From Neptunicoccus cionae (GTDB taxonomy: Bacteria > Pseudomonadota > Alphaproteobacteria > Rhodobacterales > Rhodobacteraceae), in contig NZ_BMKA01000003.1 of the NCBI RefSeq assembly GCF_014643735.1, positions 1 through 64,000 of the forward strand: a stretch of 64,000 nt of DNA. Direction: 5' to 3'. Shown here piece by piece: positions 61,515 to 64,000 of the stretch. The first letter of the stretch is position 1. Each line of letters opens with the position of its first letter. Made by a program: the position numbers and the translations under genes. The notes below the pieces were generated by a model, which did not search any database, had not been told where the DNA came from, and saw only the letters and a list, made by a program, of their open reading frames with translations.

Positions 61515-62543
61515 GTGCGAAACCCCATCGACGGCTTTGAAATAGACCCCGACAGCCTTCAAACCATCGGGACAGACCTGCAACGGCCAGAGTGTATTCT
61601 GGCAGAACCGGATGGGTCGCTCTGGTCCGCAGATGCAAGGGGCGGCGTGGTTCACATCCGGCCCAACGGCAGCCAGACCCTGATCGCGCAGGGGGAAGCG
61701 AAAGGTTTTGCCAAAGCCAGTGACGATGCCAGCCGTTTTACCACCGGCACCCTGCCCAATGGTCTGGCCTTTGCGCGTAATGGCGACATTCTGATTTCCA
61801 ACTTCGGCACAGACCGGCTCGAACTGATGAAACGCACGGGCGAAAGCGAGGTTCTTTACGACAGCATAAACGGCAAGCCGATTGGCAAGGTGAATTTCGT
61901 GCTGCGCGACAGCAAGGACCGTCTGTGGCTGACGGTTTCTACCACGATCCCGAACTGGATGGAGGCCTGTAGCCCCAATATCATCGACGGCTTCATCGCT
62001 ATGGCCGATGACAAAGGCCTGCGGATCATGGCGGACGGACTGCATTTCACCAATGAAATCCGCTTTGATGCGGATGAGAGCCATCTCTATGCCGTGGAAA
62101 CCTGCGGCATGAAGATCACCCGCTTTAAGGTGGCCGATGACGGCACGCTTAGTGGGCAGGAAACCTTTGGCCCTGAAAGCCACGACGCATTCATCGACGG
62201 GATCGCCTTTGACGCCTACGGCAACCTTTGGGGCACCCATGTGATGACCGACCGCATTTTTGCGATCACCTCAGACGGCGATCTGCGCATTCTGCTGGAT
62301 GACGACAAAGGCTCGGCTGAAGGGAAAGCCCTTCTGAACGCATTCGCGCAGGATAAGGTCACCCCCGAACTGCAACTGGCTTGTGGTGGCAGCATCGCCA
62401 ACTGGATGGCCAGCCTGACCTTTGGCGGCCCCGATCTGACAACCGTTTACATCGGCAGCCTGCGCGCAACGACAATCCCTTACTTCAAATCCCCCGTGGC
62501 CGGCCTGCCGATGATCCACTGGAACGAAAGGCACCACCCATGA
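61515..62543 (+). CDS. SMP-30/gluconolactonase family lactonase
   Basis: This is a six-bladed beta-propeller lactonase or related esterase. The 342-residue protein has repeated blade motifs such as PDGSLWSADARGGVVHI, TLPNGLAFARNGDILISNFG and HFTNEIRFDADESHLYAVET, with the metal ligands Glu and Asn in the propeller. The start is GTG 61515 with AAAGGAG upstream. It fits a pathway where a lactone is opened before or after the FAH step. Confidence 0.87.
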   Translation: MRNPIDGFEIDPDSLQTIGTDLQRPECILAEPDGSLWSADARGGVVHIRPNGSQTLIAQGEAKGFAKASDDASRFTTGTLPNGLAFARNGDILISNFGTDRLELMKRTGESEVLYDSINGKPIGKVNFVLRDSKDRLWLTVSTTIPNWMEACSPNIIDGFIAMADDKGLRIMADGLHFTNEIRFDADESHLYAVETCGMKITRFKVADDGTLSGQETFGPESHDAFIDGIAFDAYGNLWGTHVMTDRIFAITSDGDLRILLDDDKGSAEGKALLNAFAQDKVTPELQLACGGSIANWMASLTFGGPDLTTVYIGSLRATTIPYFKSPVAGLPMIHWNERHHP

Positions 62544-63040
62544 CTGATACCCAAGACCAACCCCAACAAGCGCTGGTCCAGTTTGACTGCAAAGGCCACG
62601 CGACCGGAAAAATGCGCAATGATCTGGAAGTGACCATGTCACAACCCTTCGCGGAAGGTCCGTTTCATATGGCCACGGATGAGGGCAGCTTTCACGGTGG
62701 CGATGCCTCTGCCCCGCCGCCGCTGGCGCTGTTTGTGGGCGGATTGACGGGCTGTATCATGACCCAAATCCGCGCCTTTGCGAAACGGCTGAAGGTGACA
62801 GTGAAGGATCTGGACGTGGAAACCCGCGTGGTCTGGAACTGGGAGGCAAAGGGCCGCGTTTATGAAACCGCGCCGAAGTCCTTTGAAATCGACGTGCTGA
62901 TCGACAGCGATGATCCGCAGGATAAGGTGATCGAACTGATCGAAGCCGCCAAAAAGGGCTGTTTTCTGGAACAAACGCTGGGGCAACAGAACACCATACG
63001 CCACCGGATGAAAACACCCGATGGCTGGGTAGACGTATAA
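62540..63040 (+). CDS. OsmC-family protein
   Basis: The OsmC/Ohr fold uses paired cysteines to reduce organic peroxides, or acts as a hydrolase. From ATG 62540 (overlapping the SMP-30 stop by four bases) it has about 166 residues, with the domain start HMATDEGSFHGGDASAPPPL, then FVGGLTGCIMTQIRAFAKRL (one Cys) and EAAKKGCFLEQTLG (the second). Both redox cysteines are present, so peroxidase function is possible. It ends the operon. Confidence 0.87.
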   Translation: MTDTQDQPQQALVQFDCKGHATGKMRNDLEVTMSQPFAEGPFHMATDEGSFHGGDASAPPPLALFVGGLTGCIMTQIRAFAKRLKVTVKDLDVETRVVWNWEAKGRVYETAPKSFEIDVLIDSDDPQDKVIELIEAAKKGCFLEQTLGQQNTIRHRMKTPDGWVDV

Positions 63041-63055
63041 TCTGACGCTATGGTG

Positions 63056-64000
63056 TCAGGGCTTGACCAGCCCTGACATCACATCCGCCGCAATCTCAAA
63101 CGAACGCAACCGTGCCTGATGGTCGTGGATCATCGCGGTCACGATCAGCTCGTCCGGTTTGTAACGCTCCAGAATGATCTGTAACTGCGAATTCACAGTT
63201 TCTGGCGCGCCCACCGCCGACACAGACAGCGCGTGCTCCACGCCCTCCATGACAGCAGGCGGGATTTGCGATTTCACGTCATTCACCGGCAGCGGCAGCT
63301 TCCCCGGTTTACCCGTACGCAACCGCGCAAACGCCAGCAGTTGAGACGACCGCAGATATTCGGCCTGCGCATCCGTGTCCGCCGCACAAACTCCCGCCGC
63401 AACAATCACGTAAGGCTCTGCCAATGTGGGGGACGGACGAAAGGAGCGCCGGTACACATCCAGCGCCTGATCCAGCATGGCTGGGGCAAAATGACTTGCA
63501 AAGGCGTAAGGTAACCCCAGCATCGCGGCCAATTGCGCACCATAAAGGCTCGACCCGAGGATATAGACCGGCACCTGCGTGCCCACCCCCGGAATGGCGC
63601 GCACAGGGGCGTTGTCCGGCATATCATCGAAATAGGCCATCAGCTCTTGCACGTCCTGCACAAAAGTATCTTCAGGTGACATGTGACGGCGCAAAGCCCG
63701 CGCCGTAGCCATATCCGTCCCCGGCGCCCGCCCAAGCCCCAGATCAATCCGCTCAGGATAAAGCGTGGCGAGCGTGCCGAACGCCTCGGCCACCATCAAA
63801 GGCGCGTGGTTGGGCAGCATGATACCCCCAGCCCCAACACGCAACGTCGAGGTCGCCCCCGCCACATGGCCAATCACAACAGCCGTCGCCGCACTGGCAA
63901 TGCCGGGCATATTGTGATGCTCCGCCAGCCAGTAACGGTAGTACCCCGCACGTTCCGCCAGTTGCGCCAGCTCAACCGTATTTTGCAAAGCCTGCCCCGT
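63056..64000 (-). CDS. LLM-class flavin-dependent oxidoreductase, 5' end missing
   Basis: This is a luciferase-like monooxygenase, a flavin-dependent enzyme that oxidises small organic molecules. The visible part of ~314 residues has the family region [40 protein letters not shown] and [16 protein letters not shown]. The frame is still open at the right edge and about 20 residues of the N-terminus are expected outside. A TTG at 63986-63988 is only an internal codon. It is convergent with the OsmC gene with a 15-base gap. Confidence 0.9.
   Translation of the reverse strand, partial: TGQALQNTVELAQLAERAGYYRYWLAEHHNMPGIASAATAVVIGHVAGATSTLRVGAGGIMLPNHAPLMVAEAFGTLATLYPERIDLGLGRAPGTDMATARALRRHMSPEDTFVQDVQELMAYFDDMPDNAPVRAIPGVGTQVPVYILGSSLYGAQLAAMLGLPYAFASHFAPAMLDQALDVYRRSFRPSPTLAEPYVIVAAGVCAADTDAQAEYLRSSQLLAFARLRTGKPGKLPLPVNDVKSQIPPAVMEGVEHALSVSAVGAPETVNSQLQIILERYKPDELIVTAMIHDHQARLRSFEIAADVMSGLVKP

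Noticed and set aside
1-64000. CRISPR array, rRNA operon, complete insertion sequence or prophage
   Set aside because: No regularly spaced repeats, transposase, rRNA sequence or phage structural gene was seen in any part of the window.

Overview
This window is chromosomal DNA of a Rhodobacterales alphaproteobacterium, most likely a marine Roseobacter-group organism. The reasons are the gene order dusB(nifR3)-ntrB-ntrC-ntrY-ntrX-trkA-trkH-hfq-hflX, an NtrC without the sigma-54 contact motif, a fused IspDF, a ribosomal protein L21 with a long C-terminal extension, a pterin methyltransferase and RamA-like activator of the split methionine synthase type, a TRAP transporter, and two copies of a hairpin repeat of the kind found between genes in this group. 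The assignment rests on protein families and gene order read by eye; no search was run. Almost all of it is ordinary, densely packed core genome. There is no rRNA, CRISPR array or complete mobile element.

Layout. 1-296: the broken 5' end of a tyrosine-recombinase gene, so an integrated element probably lies to the left. 472-12259 (minus): one long array, dusB-ntrBC-ntrYX-trkAH-hfq-hflX, joining nitrogen sensing, potassium uptake and RNA-level control. 12398-14513 (plus): ispDF-pgpA-pncC with 4-base overlaps. 14521-21002: a COQ10-like gene, hpt, a LysR regulator, cytochrome c', a TehA-like transporter, an agmatinase-family ureohydrolase, rlmE and ppx. 21189-27051: a one-carbon region with a PF13769 protein, a MetF-like reductase, a pterin-binding methyltransferase and a [2Fe-2S]/ASKHA cobalamin activator, with a VOC protein and a membrane protein between them. 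27167-27240 is tRNA-Gly(CCC), followed by a secreted fasciclin protein.

28071-31815 (minus): zwf-pgl-pgi, the entry to sugar oxidation, behind a promoter with two inverted repeats. 31957-33818: a radical SAM protein coupled to an EamA exporter. 33815-35481: aroK-aroB. 35673-38168: a 44-residue membrane peptide not covered by ordinary gene calls, a large secreted protein of unknown function, and xerD. 38290-41302: a CorC-type membrane protein and a HerA-like ATPase. 41303-41755 is a gene-free stretch with a possible small RNA. 41756-47657 is envelope-related: IalB, a KAS and ACP pair beside lpxD, an L,D-transpeptidase, and a Tat-exported DUF882 protein. 47809-53502: proA, proB, obgE, a GNAT acetyltransferase, a LysE exporter, rpmA and rplU. 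53708-55645 is a TPR-sulfotransferase and 55771-55859 is tRNA-Ser(CGA).

56060-63040 (plus) is the clearest accessory unit: a TetR regulator, a three-part TRAP transporter, and four enzymes (cyclase family, FAH family, SMP-30 lactonase family, OsmC family), tightly overlapping. It looks like uptake plus hydrolytic breakdown of one unknown organic acid or lactone. The window ends inside a luciferase-like monooxygenase gene.

No clearly new system stands out. The best leads are the radical SAM/EamA pair, the TRAP-hydrolase operon, the lpxD-linked ACP/KAS pair, the arginine-rich tails shared by two cobalamin-pathway proteins, the possible small RNA near 41.5 kb, and the unannotated 44-residue peptide.
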